Source of the DNA: Pseudomonas sp. WJP1
Lineage (GTDB): Bacteria > Pseudomonadota > Gammaproteobacteria > Pseudomonadales > Pseudomonadaceae
Length of the DNA: 64,000 nt
Assembly: GCF_028471945.1 (NCBI RefSeq)
Contig: NZ_CP110128.1
Span: 3,522,501-3,586,500 of the forward strand
Direction: 5' to 3'
Made by a program: the position numbers and the translations under genes. The notes under the pieces are model-generated. The model did not search any database. It had not been told where the DNA came from and saw only the letters and a list, made by a program, of their open reading frames with translations. How positions within the stretch are numbered: position 1 is the first letter of the stretch; the number at the start of each line of letters is the position of its first letter. Positions 49,014-58,071 of this stretch are shown here, piece by piece.

Positions 49014-49831
49014 GCTTCAAGCAAATCGAACTCAGCCGCTTCGGTGCCCGCGAGCACGTTGCGGTGGTGACACTGATGCGCCCGGATAAAATGAATGCAC
49101 TGACCAAGGTGATGGAGGCTGAACTGCGTGAAGCCTTTGCCCAACTGGATCGCGACGACAGCGTTCGGGTCATCGTGCTGACCGGCAACGGTCGGGCATT
49201 CTGCGCCGGCATGGACATCGATGAACTTGAGGTGCTGCCACCCGATGACATCAGTGAAATGGCCTGGATGCGTGCCTACGACATGAACCGGCGCGCCGAC
49301 TATCAAAGCCGTTATTCGTATTTTCCTGGCGTGCGCAAACCCATCATCAGCGCGATCAACGGCGCAGCCGCCGGGCTGGGGTTGGTCCTGGCCCTGTACA
49401 GCGACATGCGTTTCGCCAGTGAAACGGCGGTGTTTTCCACGGCTTTCGCCAAGCGTGGGCTGATTGCCGAACACGGCATTGCCTGGCTGCTGCCGCGTAT
49501 TGTCGGGCCAGGCCACGCCGCGGACTTGCTGCTCTCTTCGCGCAAGGTAACGGCGCACGAGGCATTGGGCATGGGGCTGGTCAACCGGCTGTTTTCGCCA
49601 GACAGCTTGCTGGAGCAAACATTGGCCTACGCCGAAGACCTGGCAATCAATGTCTCGCCCCGCTCTGTGCGCGTCATCAAGCAGCAGCTGGGCGAATCGC
49701 CTTTCCAGACACTCACGGAAAACATCGCGCAGGCTAACCGGGAAATGTTCCTGAGCATCCAGAGCGACGACTTCAAAGAAGGCGTGGCGCACTTCATGGA
49801 GCGACGACCGGCGCGTTTCAGCGGCACCTGA
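49010..49831 (+). CDS. Enoyl-CoA hydratase/isomerase family protein (second)
   Basis: The 273-residue crotonase has AFCAGMDIDEL and NGAAAGLGLVLALYSDM, and a FAKRGLIAEHG loop where Glu is the likely catalytic residue. It is clearly different from the first crotonase (overall identity looks low), so the operon has two separate enoyl-CoA steps. It overlaps the dehydrogenase gene by four bases. A hairpin (ATCGTCAGCG/CGCTGACGAT, 49861-49900) lies downstream, before the transporter gene. Confidence 0.92.
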   Translation: MSFKQIELSRFGAREHVAVVTLMRPDKMNALTKVMEAELREAFAQLDRDDSVRVIVLTGNGRAFCAGMDIDELEVLPPDDISEMAWMRAYDMNRRADYQSRYSYFPGVRKPIISAINGAAAGLGLVLALYSDMRFASETAVFSTAFAKRGLIAEHGIAWLLPRIVGPGHAADLLLSSRKVTAHEALGMGLVNRLFSPDSLLEQTLAYAEDLAINVSPRSVRVIKQQLGESPFQTLTENIAQANREMFLSIQSDDFKEGVAHFMERRPARFSGT

Positions 49832-49952
49832 TCAGCCCGAATCACAGCAGAGCTGCGACAATCGTCAGCGGAGCAAAGCTTGGACCGTTGCGCTGACGAT
49901 CACACGGCCTTTGATATCACGAGCACTCCATAACAATAACAAGGAGTCAGCG

Positions 49953-51269
49953 ATGACTACTCTCAATACAGCGCAGCAACACACCGGCGAGCACGTCCCT
50001 GCCCTCGCCGACTCTACGTTCAAGAAGGTCATGTGGCGATTCATGCCATTGCTGTTCCTTTGCTACGTCGTCAGTTACCTGGACCGGATCAACGTCGGCT
50101 TCGCCAAGTTGACCATGCTCAACGACCTGTCCTTCAGCAACGCGGTGTATGGCCTGGGTGCCGGTGTGTTCTTCATTGGCTATTTCTTCGCCGAAGTGCC
50201 CAGCAACATGATCCTGCACCGGGTCGGGGCGCGGCGCTGGATCGCTCGCATCATGATCACCTGGTCGCTGATCTCGGCGGCGACTGCACTGGTGCAGACA
50301 CCGATGCAGTTCTACATCGCGCGCTTCTTCCTGGGTATTGCCGAAGCAGGCTTTTTCCCAGGCATAGTGCTCTATCTCACCCTTTGGTTCCCTGCTCATC
50401 GTCGGGGCAAGATGGTTGCGTTCCTGATGGCGGGCAATCCGGTCTCCGGCATCCTCAGCGGCCTGGTATCGGGCTATATCCTGCACACCATGAACGATGT
50501 GCACGGCCTGGCGGGGTGGCAATGGCTGTTCATCATCGAAGCTGCGCCTGCACTGATACTGGGGTTCGTGGTGATGTTTTTCCTGACCGATAAAGTCGCC
50601 GACGCCAAATGGCTGAGCGACGAGGAAAGAACACTGGTAGCTGGGGAAATCAGCAACGACAACAGCACCAAGACACACAGTACGGTGCGCCAGGGCCTGC
50701 TTGGCGGCAGAGTGTGGCTGATGTGCGCGATCCTGTTTTTACTGGTCATGGGGACGAGCACCATCGGCTTCTGGCAGCCCAGCATCATCAGCAACTCGGG
50801 TATCACCGATCCCAGGATGATCGGGATCATTTCGGCAGTGCCCTATCTGGCAGCCCTCCTGGGCATGTATTTGGCCGGTAAAAGCTCTGATCGCCACCGC
50901 GAGCGTCGGTGGCATGCGGTGATTCCATTGCTGGTGGCAGTACCGGGCTTTCTGATCTGCGCGTTCTTCCCGTTGACCCCTTGGCTGGCCATTACCGGCC
51001 TGGTCATCGCAACGGCCGGGATCATCACCTCGCTGCCCATGTTCTGGGCATTGCCAACGTCCTTCCTGGGCGGTGCAGGCGCAGCCGCCGGCATTGCGCT
51101 GATCAACTCCACCGGCAACCTGGCGAGTTTCGCCGGCCCTGCGTTGCTCGGAGCCCTCAGGGACCTGACGCAATCGATGACGACGGGCCTGGTGATCGTC
51201 GCTGCCTGCGTGTTCCTGTCGGCCATGATCATCCTGGTGTTCGTGCCCGCCAAATTGGTCAACCGATAA
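49953..51269 (+). CDS. MFS transporter, anion:cation symporter (ACS) type
   Basis: The 438-residue, 12-helix transporter has the ACS-family start (FMPLLFLCYVVSYLDRINVG F), a GYFFAEVPSNMILHRVGARRWIAR loop and a FLGIAEAGFFPGI motif. These carry organic anions such as hydroxybenzoates, phthalate, tartrate or glucarate with H+. ATG 49953 has AAGGAG. It follows the crotonase by 120 bases and probably imports the acid that the operon activates. A perfect hairpin lies just downstream. Confidence 0.93.
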   Translation: MTTLNTAQQHTGEHVPALADSTFKKVMWRFMPLLFLCYVVSYLDRINVGFAKLTMLNDLSFSNAVYGLGAGVFFIGYFFAEVPSNMILHRVGARRWIARIMITWSLISAATALVQTPMQFYIARFFLGIAEAGFFPGIVLYLTLWFPAHRRGKMVAFLMAGNPVSGILSGLVSGYILHTMNDVHGLAGWQWLFIIEAAPALILGFVVMFFLTDKVADAKWLSDEERTLVAGEISNDNSTKTHSTVRQGLLGGRVWLMCAILFLLVMGTSTIGFWQPSIISNSGITDPRMIGIISAVPYLAALLGMYLAGKSSDRHRERRWHAVIPLLVAVPGFLICAFFPLTPWLAITGLVIATAGIITSLPMFWALPTSFLGGAGAAAGIALINSTGNLASFAGPALLGALRDLTQSMTTGLVIVAACVFLSAMIILVFVPAKLVNR

Positions 51270-51336
51270 GCCCCTATAAGTCACCCGTCGCAGCTTCCGG
51301 GATTGAATCCAGCACAAGCGGCGCTCCCTTCTCATC

Positions 51337-51362
51337 CCGCACGGGCGTTGTTGCCCGTGCGG
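51337..51362 (+). terminator. Hairpin between the transporter and bicupin genes
   Basis: CCGCACGGGC pairs exactly with GCCCGTGCGG around GTTGTT. The following bases (ATCTTC) are weakly T-rich, so full or partial termination is possible and would separate the transporter from the bicupin gene. Confidence 0.6.
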
Positions 51363-51382
51363 ATCTTCAACCAGAGATGACC

Positions 51383-52324
51383 ATGAACAACCCACTCAAC
51401 CGTGATGCAGCTGACGCAATGCAGGCAAGCGAACGGGAAGCCGAATACTTCGAGTACAGCAAGGCAGCGAACCCGATCAGCGCCAACCTCATCAGCCGAA
51501 TTCCATACCACAGCTTTGCGGCGACACTCTATGACAGCGGGCCATCGCGGGTTGTACCGCTGGACCTGAGCGATGCCCTGGGCTGTGAAGGTCCTGCAAC
51601 AGGGCCGGGCCTGTGCGCAAACTTCATCCGTCTCAATGCGGGTGACAGCCTTACACTCCAGCCCAATGCCACCTCACAGGTTTTTTATGTGATTGCCGGC
51701 GCAGGCAAGGTGATTCAGGGTGAACACGTCATTGAATGGTCCAAAGGCTGCTTCATTGCGTTGCCAGGTCTTCTGCACACCCGCTTCAGCGCCACTGAGG
51801 ATGCTCGCCTCTACTATGTGCATGACGAGCCCCTGCTGCGTTACCTGGGTGTCACTGGCAGCATCGATCGGTTCGCGCCAACCTTGTATCCGGCGCAGAC
51901 CGCCAACGCGAAGCTGCGTGAAGCGGCGAATGACCCGCGCGCTCAAGATCGTAGCCGTATCAGCATCTTGCTGGGCAATCGTAATTTTCCGCAAACCAGG
52001 ACCGTGACCCACGTGCTTTGGGCCATGTACGGCATTCTCCCTGCGGGTTCGATCCAGAAGCCGCATAGGCACCAGTCCATTGCACTGGATTTCATCATCG
52101 ACTGCCCAGCGGGTTGCTACTCACTGGTGGGGACTGAACTGGAGGCTGACGGCCAGATACGCAATCCTGTTCGGGTGGACTGGGCACCCGGGTTGGCATT
52201 CGTGACCCCTCCGGGCTACTGGCACGCGCATTTCAACGAGTCGGATCAAGAAGCATTTTTGATCCCCATCCAGGATGCCGGGTTGCAGACCCATCTTCGC
52301 TCACTGGACATTCGTTTCAGCTGA
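51383..52324 (+). CDS. Bicupin protein, gentisate 1,2-dioxygenase-like
   Basis: The 313-residue protein has two cupin domains. The first (about 75-145) has VFYVIAGAGKVIQGEHVIEW with LLHTRF, and the second (about 210-290) has KPHRHQSIALDF and PPGYWHAHFN, matching the G-x5-H-x-H and H motifs of metal-binding cupins. Gentisate dioxygenases are similar bicupins but normally have stronger ligands in both domains; here the first domain lacks clear His pairs. It may open or modify an aromatic product of the operon, or only bind it. The start is ATG 51383 (or 51377) with AGAG close by. Confidence 0.8.
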   Translation: MNNPLNRDAADAMQASEREAEYFEYSKAANPISANLISRIPYHSFAATLYDSGPSRVVPLDLSDALGCEGPATGPGLCANFIRLNAGDSLTLQPNATSQVFYVIAGAGKVIQGEHVIEWSKGCFIALPGLLHTRFSATEDARLYYVHDEPLLRYLGVTGSIDRFAPTLYPAQTANAKLREAANDPRAQDRSRISILLGNRNFPQTRTVTHVLWAMYGILPAGSIQKPHRHQSIALDFIIDCPAGCYSLVGTELEADGQIRNPVRVDWAPGLAFVTPPGYWHAHFNESDQEAFLIPIQDAGLQTHLRSLDIRFS

Positions 52325-52405
52325 GTCTGGCAAAAGTCGGGTTGGCCGGTAACGCAGCCCCGTCAGCTACACTCATTCGATACATTTGTGCCCCGAGACT
52401 CGACC

Positions 52406-53272
52406 ATGGCCAACAAGACCGCAATCGTATTCGCTGGCGGCGGCAGCCTGGGTGCGGTGCAGGTGGGTATGTTGCGGGCCTTGGTCGAGGCCAATGTTCG
52501 ATTCGACATGGTGGTCGGCGCTTCGGTAGGCGCCATCAACGGTGCCTACTTTGCCGCACGGCCCGATTCCGATGGTGTCGAGGCACTCGCCGGGTTCTGG
52601 CGCAGGCTGTGTAAAAACGACATCTTTCCCCTCTCCTGGCTTGATACCTGTAGAGGACTGATCAAACGGCGTGGCTTTCTGTTGCAGCCGGCGGCCTTGC
52701 ACCGATTGCTGGGTCAGGCACTGCCCATTCATCGTATCGAGGACGCCGTGCTACCCCTGCACATCGTCACCACCGACTTGCTCAGTGGTGCCGAGGCCGT
52801 TCTGTCCAGTGGCGAACTCGAGCAGGCGCTACTGGCCAGCGCGGCAATCCCGCTGGTGTTCCCCTGCGTACAAATCGCCGACCGGTACCTGGTTGACGGC
52901 GGCGTGGCCAGCAATACGCCCATTTCGACTGCCGTCGCCCTGGGCGCCACCAACGTCGTGGTCATCCCCACTGGCGTGAGTTGCGCCCTGACACAACCGC
53001 CCCGAGGCCTGGTCGCCCTGGCCCTGCACACCGTCAATCTGATGAGCATGCGCCAGCTGGTGAGCGACATCGAACACTTCCGCACGCTCACCAGCCTGCA
53101 CATCGTCCCGCCCTTGTGCCCTGTGGATGTCTCGGTGTTCAACTTTGACCAGACCGAGTCCTTGCTGCAGCGCGCCTATGAGCAAACCCTGCGGTGGCTG
53201 GAACGTGGGGGGCTCGAACGCACCAAGGTACCGGGTGCCCTGACTCTCCATTCACATGCCCATGAGCATTAA
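52406..53272 (+). CDS. Patatin-like phospholipase
   Basis: The 288-residue protein has the patatin features FAGGGSLGAVQVGML (oxyanion loop), VVGASVGAING (GASVG nucleophile Ser) and YLVDGGVASNTPI (catalytic Asp). It resembles bacterial RssA-like acyl hydrolases. ATG 52406 is preferred; an in-frame GTG at 52388 has no ribosome site. It has no signal peptide and is unrelated at sequence level to the amidase-patatin fusion at 31002, beyond the domain. Its end overlaps by four bases the stop region of the convergent diaminopropionate lyase gene. Confidence 0.88.
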   Translation: MANKTAIVFAGGGSLGAVQVGMLRALVEANVRFDMVVGASVGAINGAYFAARPDSDGVEALAGFWRRLCKNDIFPLSWLDTCRGLIKRRGFLLQPAALHRLLGQALPIHRIEDAVLPLHIVTTDLLSGAEAVLSSGELEQALLASAAIPLVFPCVQIADRYLVDGGVASNTPISTAVALGATNVVVIPTGVSCALTQPPRGLVALALHTVNLMSMRQLVSDIEHFRTLTSLHIVPPLCPVDVSVFNFDQTESLLQRAYEQTLRWLERGGLERTKVPGALTLHSHAHEH

Positions 53273-54495
53273 ATGGCAACCGACCAGGCTTTTTGACGCC
53301 TCAGGACGCCGGTATGCGTCTCGCCCAGGAGATCGGCGTAAAGACCAGGCGCGGTTGCACCTTCGGTACTGATGAACAGGATCCGCGACTCTTCATTGAT
53401 GCCCATGTCGGCGGCATTCGCGCCTGAGTAAACCAGGTGCATGAGACCCGCCAGCCCTGCCACTGCCGACTCGCCTGCCACAAGCGGAATGTCACGGGCA
53501 CTGCCAGCCGCCAGGCGACGCATCGCCACTAGCGCCTCGGTGTCATCGATGGTCATGAAGAAATCGATACAGGGCTGCAAAAAGCGCCAGGCCAGCGGGG
53601 AGGTTTCTCCGCACGCCAGACCTGCCATGACCGAATCAACCGAGCCTGTGGCTTTAGCCGCCCTACCCGCCAATGCGCTTTGGTAGAGACAATCCGCTTG
53701 CTGCGGCTCTACCACGACGAAGACCGGTCGCCGCTCGCCGTACCACTCCCACAGGTAGCTCGCGATGCCAGCGGCAAGCCCGCCGACGCCGCCCTGCAGG
53801 AACACATGGGTAAATGGCGGAGTCTGGGTATCACCCGCCTTCAACGACTCGATGACTTCCGCCGCGAGGGTGCCGTAGCCTTGCATCACGTCGCGCGGGA
53901 TCACCTCGTACCCTTCATAGGAGGTGTCGGAGACGACGATCCAGTCATGCTCGGCCGCGAGCGAAGCGGCCTTCTCCACTGACTCATCGTAATTCCCGGT
54001 GACTCGAACGATTTGCGCACCGTACGCCGCAATGGCTTCTTCTCGCTCAACGCTGACATTGGCGTGCAACACAATGACGCAGCGGCAGCCGATGCTTTGA
54101 GCCGCCGCCGCAAGAGCCCGGCCATGGTTGCCGTCAGTCGCACTGATGACAGTGAAATGCGCCAATGCATCGGCGTGCTTGCCCTCCAACAGATCGTGCG
54201 GCACGAAGCACTGGTCGGGGAAGGTCCTGAGGATCAAGCGCACCAGGGCAATCGGCGCGCCCAACGCCTTGAAGCTGCCCAACACCGAGCGCTCGGACTC
54301 GTCCTTCACCAGGATCTGTTCGACACCCAGATCTTCGGCAAGGTCTGGCAGCGAGTAGAGAGGCGTTCCGGCCGGGTTCAATCGAGACCACCGGGACAGC
54401 CACTGACGGCTCTCGTTGGCCTTTTCAACGCTCATGACATCCTTCAGCGATTTGGGATACGGCTGACGGGTCACATTGGGATTGGCGATAAACAT
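53269..54495 (-). CDS. Diaminopropionate ammonia-lyase
   Basis: The 408-residue fold type II PLP enzyme has the lysine motif SVLGSFKALGAP (K76), SATDGNHGRALA and a QGGVGGLAAGI phosphate loop. The overall pattern and length (about 400) match the DAPAL/YgeX family, which turns D- or L-2,3-diaminopropionate into pyruvate and two ammonia. D-Ser or threonine can be side substrates. It is the first gene of a leftward pair with the M20-type hydrolase behind it, just as E. coli ygeX lies near ygeY and hyuA. Confidence 0.92.
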   Translation of the reverse strand: MFIANPNVTRQPYPKSLKDVMSVEKANESRQWLSRWSRLNPAGTPLYSLPDLAEDLGVEQILVKDESERSVLGSFKALGAPIALVRLILRTFPDQCFVPHDLLEGKHADALAHFTVISATDGNHGRALAAAAQSIGCRCVIVLHANVSVEREEAIAAYGAQIVRVTGNYDESVEKAASLAAEHDWIVVSDTSYEGYEVIPRDVMQGYGTLAAEVIESLKAGDTQTPPFTHVFLQGGVGGLAAGIASYLWEWYGERRPVFVVVEPQQADCLYQSALAGRAAKATGSVDSVMAGLACGETSPLAWRFLQPCIDFFMTIDDTEALVAMRRLAAGSARDIPLVAGESAVAGLAGLMHLVYSGANAADMGINEESRILFISTEGATAPGLYADLLGETHTGVLRRQKAWSVAI

Positions 54496-54542
54496 CGGCG
54501 TTGGTACTCCGTTAAACAGGCAATGATTGGCGAGGAAAAAAT

Positions 54543-55793
54543 TCAGGAGGCGCTGAGTCGACGACTAACGACGTCGAGCAACACTTGCGCCCCCTGGATC
54601 AACTGATCGTCATCGGTGTGTTCACGAGGGTTGTGACTGATTCCACCGCGGCTGGGGACGAAGATCATTGCAGCCGGAGCGATGCGGGCGATCATCTGGG
54701 CGTCATGGCCTGCACCTGAGGTCATCCTTAGATGAGACAAACCCAAGCGCCGCGCGCAAGCCTCAATTTCGTCGGCGAGACCGGCATTGAAGATCACCGG
54801 CTGGAAACGAACCAGGCGCTCGGTGGTGATGGTCACGCCTTCACGCTGGGCAATGGCAGCCAGGTAATCCGCCAGACGGGTTTCGGCGTTGACGAGCCTG
54901 GTCTCATCGGGATCGCGCAGATCAACAGTGAACGTGGCCTTGCGCGGAATGACATTGATCACGTTGGGTTCGAACTTCATGCAACCGACGGTTGCAAGCG
55001 TCGACTCTCCTTCGACAGCGATCGCACGCAGCTCTGCAACGATGGAGCTCGCGACAAAGCCCGCGTCATGGCGCAGGCGCGTCGGTGTGGTGCCTGCGTG
55101 GTTGGCGTTGCCCTTCACTTGCACCTGTTGCCAGGAAATGCCCTGAAGGTTCTCAACAACACCAATCAAGGTATTTTCGGCTTCGAGGATCGGCCCCTGC
55201 TCGATGTGCAGCTCGATGTACTCGTGGGGCACGATGGCACCAGTCTCCAGGGAACCCGCGTAGCCAATCCGCTCGAGCTCATCGCCAAGGCGCGTCCCAT
55301 CGGTGCCGATGGTTGCAAGGGCCTCTTCAACCGCCATGCCCCCGGCGTACACCAGCGACCCCATCATGTCCGGCTGGTACCGGACACCTTCCTCGTTGGT
55401 AAAGGCGCCTACTGTGATTGAACGCTGCGGCACAGCACCCGCATCCCGGTAAGCACGCAGGACAGCAAGACCTGCCAGCACGCCATAGCAACCGTCCAGT
55501 GCGCCCGCGTTGGTAACAGTGTCGATGTGCGAGCCCATCATGAGAGGGCGTTGGTCACCCTGGTCGCTCGGCGATCGCAACGTGCCGAAGATGTTGCCGA
55601 TACGGTCAATCTGAACATCGAGATCAAGCTCGCGCATCCAGGCCACCACCCGATCGCGCCCGGCTTTTTCCGAATCCGTGAGTGCGATGCGGGTACGCCC
55701 TCCGTCTACTGGATCTGCCCCCAGCTCACCCAGCACTCGAATTTGCTCAATCAACAGAGGGCCGTTCAGCCGTACATCAGGTAGCACGCTCAT
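54543..55793 (-). CDS. Zn-dependent N-carbamoyl-amino-acid / allantoate-type amidohydrolase
   Basis: The 416-residue M20-family hydrolase has GSHIDTVTNAGALDGCYG (metal ligands His and Asp), GAFTNEEGVRYQPDM (Glu pair), HIEQGPILE and GNANHAGTTP, the signature of the hydantoinase/carbamoylase subfamily that includes allantoate amidohydrolase, L-carbamoylase and beta-ureidopropionase. It releases NH3 and CO2 from a carbamoyl group. ATG 55793 has GAGGAG. It is divergent from the Lrp-type regulator, which probably controls it together with the lyase gene. Confidence 0.93.
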   Translation of the reverse strand: MSVLPDVRLNGPLLIEQIRVLGELGADPVDGGRTRIALTDSEKAGRDRVVAWMRELDLDVQIDRIGNIFGTLRSPSDQGDQRPLMMGSHIDTVTNAGALDGCYGVLAGLAVLRAYRDAGAVPQRSITVGAFTNEEGVRYQPDMMGSLVYAGGMAVEEALATIGTDGTRLGDELERIGYAGSLETGAIVPHEYIELHIEQGPILEAENTLIGVVENLQGISWQQVQVKGNANHAGTTPTRLRHDAGFVASSIVAELRAIAVEGESTLATVGCMKFEPNVINVIPRKATFTVDLRDPDETRLVNAETRLADYLAAIAQREGVTITTERLVRFQPVIFNAGLADEIEACARRLGLSHLRMTSGAGHDAQMIARIAPAAMIFVPSRGGISHNPREHTDDDQLIQGAQVLLDVVSRRLSAS

Positions 55794-55934
55794 CAAATTC
55801 TCCTCAATGGGGGGCAAGGCCTTCATTGATGAAAATTTTATTACCCTATCGCGTAGTAAAACGTTGACTTTAATCCTTCAGATGAACTTTTATTGCATTA
55901 TCTGCCATTCGCTGCACTTTTATGGACTGAACGC

Positions 55935-56405
55935 ATGAGCCTCGATCATTTTGACCTTGCTCTCCTGGATGCCATTCAACGGGATGCCAACACTTCCCAG
56001 CAGGACTTGGGCGCCCAGGTAAACCTCTCCTCAGCTGCGGTGAACAGGCGATTGAAGAAGATGGCTGTCGACGGGGTGATCGTAGGCACGGTCGCGCAGA
56101 TCAATCCCGTTGAGGTGGGATATTCGCTTACCGTGATTGCGGCGGTGGAAGTTGACGACGAGCGCCTGGACAGGCTCGACAGCATGAAACGAACCTTTCT
56201 TGCATGCCCGCAGGTTCAGCAGTGCTACTACGTCGCCGGCGAGTGCGACTTCGTCCTGATCATGCTGGTGAAAAACATGGAGCAATACACACAGCTGACG
56301 CGCGAGCTGTTTTTCGAGGGCAATAACGTCAAGCGTTTCAAGACCCTGGTGTCCATGAGCACCGTGAAATCCGGCCTTTTTGTTCCCACGATGTCTCGTG
56401 ATTGA
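55935..56405 (+). CDS. Lrp/AsnC-family regulator
   Basis: The 156-residue protein has an N-terminal helix-turn-helix (DLALLDAIQRDANTSQQDLG and LSSAAVNRRLKKM) and a RAM ligand domain with PQVQQCYYVAGECDFVLIM. These proteins sense amino acids. It is divergent from the carbamoylase-lyase pair and probably regulates them, possibly with diaminopropionate or a related amino acid as effector. ATG 55935 is 42 bases downstream of a longer in-frame start without support. A TTGACT at 55864 could be a -35 element. Confidence 0.9.
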   Translation: MSLDHFDLALLDAIQRDANTSQQDLGAQVNLSSAAVNRRLKKMAVDGVIVGTVAQINPVEVGYSLTVIAAVEVDDERLDRLDSMKRTFLACPQVQQCYYVAGECDFVLIMLVKNMEQYTQLTRELFFEGNNVKRFKTLVSMSTVKSGLFVPTMSRD

Positions 56406-56465
56406 GTGCGATACAAAGGCGACGATTCGGACATTCCCTTGCGAAGTTTCCATCAAAGACCAAAA

Positions 56466-56496
56466 AAGCGGTTACCGGATATTCTGGTAACCGCTT
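56466..56496. terminator. Bidirectional terminator
   Basis: AAGCGGTTACC pairs exactly with GGTAACCGCTT around a 9-base loop, between the convergent Lrp and RraA-type genes. An A-run precedes it on the left, giving a T-run for the leftward gene. Confidence 0.8.
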
Positions 56497-56504
56497 GTTG
56501 CGCA

Positions 56505-57200
56505 CTAGCGCTCAGCTTCGTACCGAGCTTTATTCTGCGCATTGGGCGGATACAGCCCCGGTAACGTTGCGCCATCCTGAACCTGACGCATGATCCAGTT
56601 TTCGAGCCGCTCCTGTTCGGCAGCCACTACGACTATTTCTTCCAGTAGCGCTTTGGGAATCAACACCGCGCCATCGTCATCCACCACGATCACATCGTCA
56701 GGGAAGACGGCCACGCCGCCACAGGAAATCGCTTCCTGCCAGTTCACAAACGTCAGTCCCGCCACCGATGGCGGCGCGGCGACGCCTTGGCACCAGACCG
56801 GCAAGTGCGTGTCACGCACGCCGGCGACGTCTCGAATCACGCCATCGGTGACCAATGCCGCCACGCCGCGCTGCTGCATCCGCGCGCAGAGGATATCGCC
56901 GAAGATACCCGCGTCAGTCACCCCCATGGCATCCACCACGGCCACGCAGCCTTCGGGCATGGCTTCGATGGCGGCCCGCGTGGAAATCGGTGACGACCAG
57001 GACTCCGGCGTCGCCAGGTCTTCACGTGCAGGCACAAAACGTAACGTGAAGGCGCGCCCCACAATCCGTGGTTGCCCGGGTTGGAGCGGCCGGGTGCCGC
57101 GCAGCCATACATTGCGCAGCCCTTTCTTCAACAGCACCGTGGTCAGTGTGGCGGTGGAGATGCCACCGAGGATTTCTTTGATCGATGGATCGAGGCTCAT
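56505..57200 (-). CDS. RraA-family aldolase / 4-hydroxy-4-methyl-2-oxoglutarate aldolase-like
   Basis: The 231-residue protein has the G-D-x-x-x-A...G..TDG..RD motif (GDILCARMQQRGVAALVTDG then VIRDVAGV) of the RraA-like HMG/CHA aldolase fold, where Mg and substrate are bound by those Asp and Arg residues. RraA itself only inhibits RNase E, but members in catabolic operons split 4-hydroxy-2-oxo acids to pyruvate plus another oxo acid. Its neighbours favour a catabolic aldolase. It is followed ten bases downstream (leftward) of the SDR gene end, so they are co-transcribed. Confidence 0.87.
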   Translation of the reverse strand: MSLDPSIKEILGGISTATLTTVLLKKGLRNVWLRGTRPLQPGQPRIVGRAFTLRFVPAREDLATPESWSSPISTRAAIEAMPEGCVAVVDAMGVTDAGIFGDILCARMQQRGVAALVTDGVIRDVAGVRDTHLPVWCQGVAAPPSVAGLTFVNWQEAISCGGVAVFPDDVIVVDDDGAVLIPKALLEEIVVVAAEQERLENWIMRQVQDGATLPGLYPPNAQNKARYEAER

Positions 57201-57210
57201 GGCGTTCTCC

Positions 57211-57996
57211 TTAAATGCTCGGAATCAGTCCACCATCCACACGGATGACAGAACCGGTGATGTAAGAGGCAGGCCCGCTGGCCAGAAACGCGACGGTATC
57301 GGCGTACTCCTGCGGATCACCGTAGCGGCCGACAGGAATCGACTCCGTACTTTCCTGCCGCACGTCTTCGACGCTGCGCCCTTCCCGTTCGGCCTTTTTA
57401 TCGTCGAGAAAATGAATCCGCGCCGTGGCGATGCGTCCCGGCAGAATGATGTTGGTGGTGATGCCATCGCGAGCGACTTCGCGAGCCAGCGTCTTTGACC
57501 AACCCACCAGGGACAGGCGAAGTGCATTGGAAATGCCGAGATTGGCAATCGGCGCCACGACACCGGACGAGGCGCTGGTGACGATCCGCCCCCACTGGCG
57601 CTCGCGCATACCCGGCAACACCCGATCGGTGATGGCAATGACCGACAACACCATGGCTTGAAACTGCTTGAGCCACAGGGCCGGGTCCTGGCCGGAGACC
57701 GGCGTGGGTGGTGGACCGCCAGTGTTATTGACCAGGATGTCGACGCCACCGAATTGCGCTTCGATCAACGCCATGTTGGTGTCGATCTGAGCCAGATCAC
57801 CCAGGTCCCACGCCAGCGCAATGCCCTTGCCGCCCGCCGATTCGATGACATCGAGTGTTTCACGCGCCGCATCGAGATTGATGTCAGCCACCACCACGTT
57901 GGCCCCCTCTGCGGCCAGGGTTTGCGAAATCACTCCGCCAAGCCCTCCACCCGCGCCCATGACCAGTGCCGTTTTGCCCTTGATTTTCAGGTCCAT
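57211..57996 (-). CDS. SDR-family protein lacking the canonical YxxxK
   Basis: The 261-residue Rossmann protein starts LKIKGKTALVMGAGGGLGG (cofactor loop) and has VDILVNNTGGPPP. At the active-site position the usual Y-x-x-x-K is replaced by a stretch reading GISNALRLSLVGWSKTLA. This fits the described subgroup of BKR-like SDRs that do not match the catalytic tetrad. It may be a binding protein, use another residue, or have lost activity. The C-terminal region (GRYGDPQEYADTVAFLASG, VDGG) is normal. It lies upstream of the aldolase gene in the same operon. Confidence 0.88.
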   Translation of the reverse strand: MDLKIKGKTALVMGAGGGLGGVISQTLAAEGANVVVADINLDAARETLDVIESAGGKGIALAWDLGDLAQIDTNMALIEAQFGGVDILVNNTGGPPPTPVSGQDPALWLKQFQAMVLSVIAITDRVLPGMRERQWGRIVTSASSGVVAPIANLGISNALRLSLVGWSKTLAREVARDGITTNIILPGRIATARIHFLDDKKAEREGRSVEDVRQESTESIPVGRYGDPQEYADTVAFLASGPASYITGSVIRVDGGLIPSI

Positions 57997-58071
57997 ACTT
58001 ACCTCTTCAAGTCTTTTTTGGAGTTATTGATTTGAATGCTCACGCCAGTCCTGTTCGGTGAACGCGGGCCT

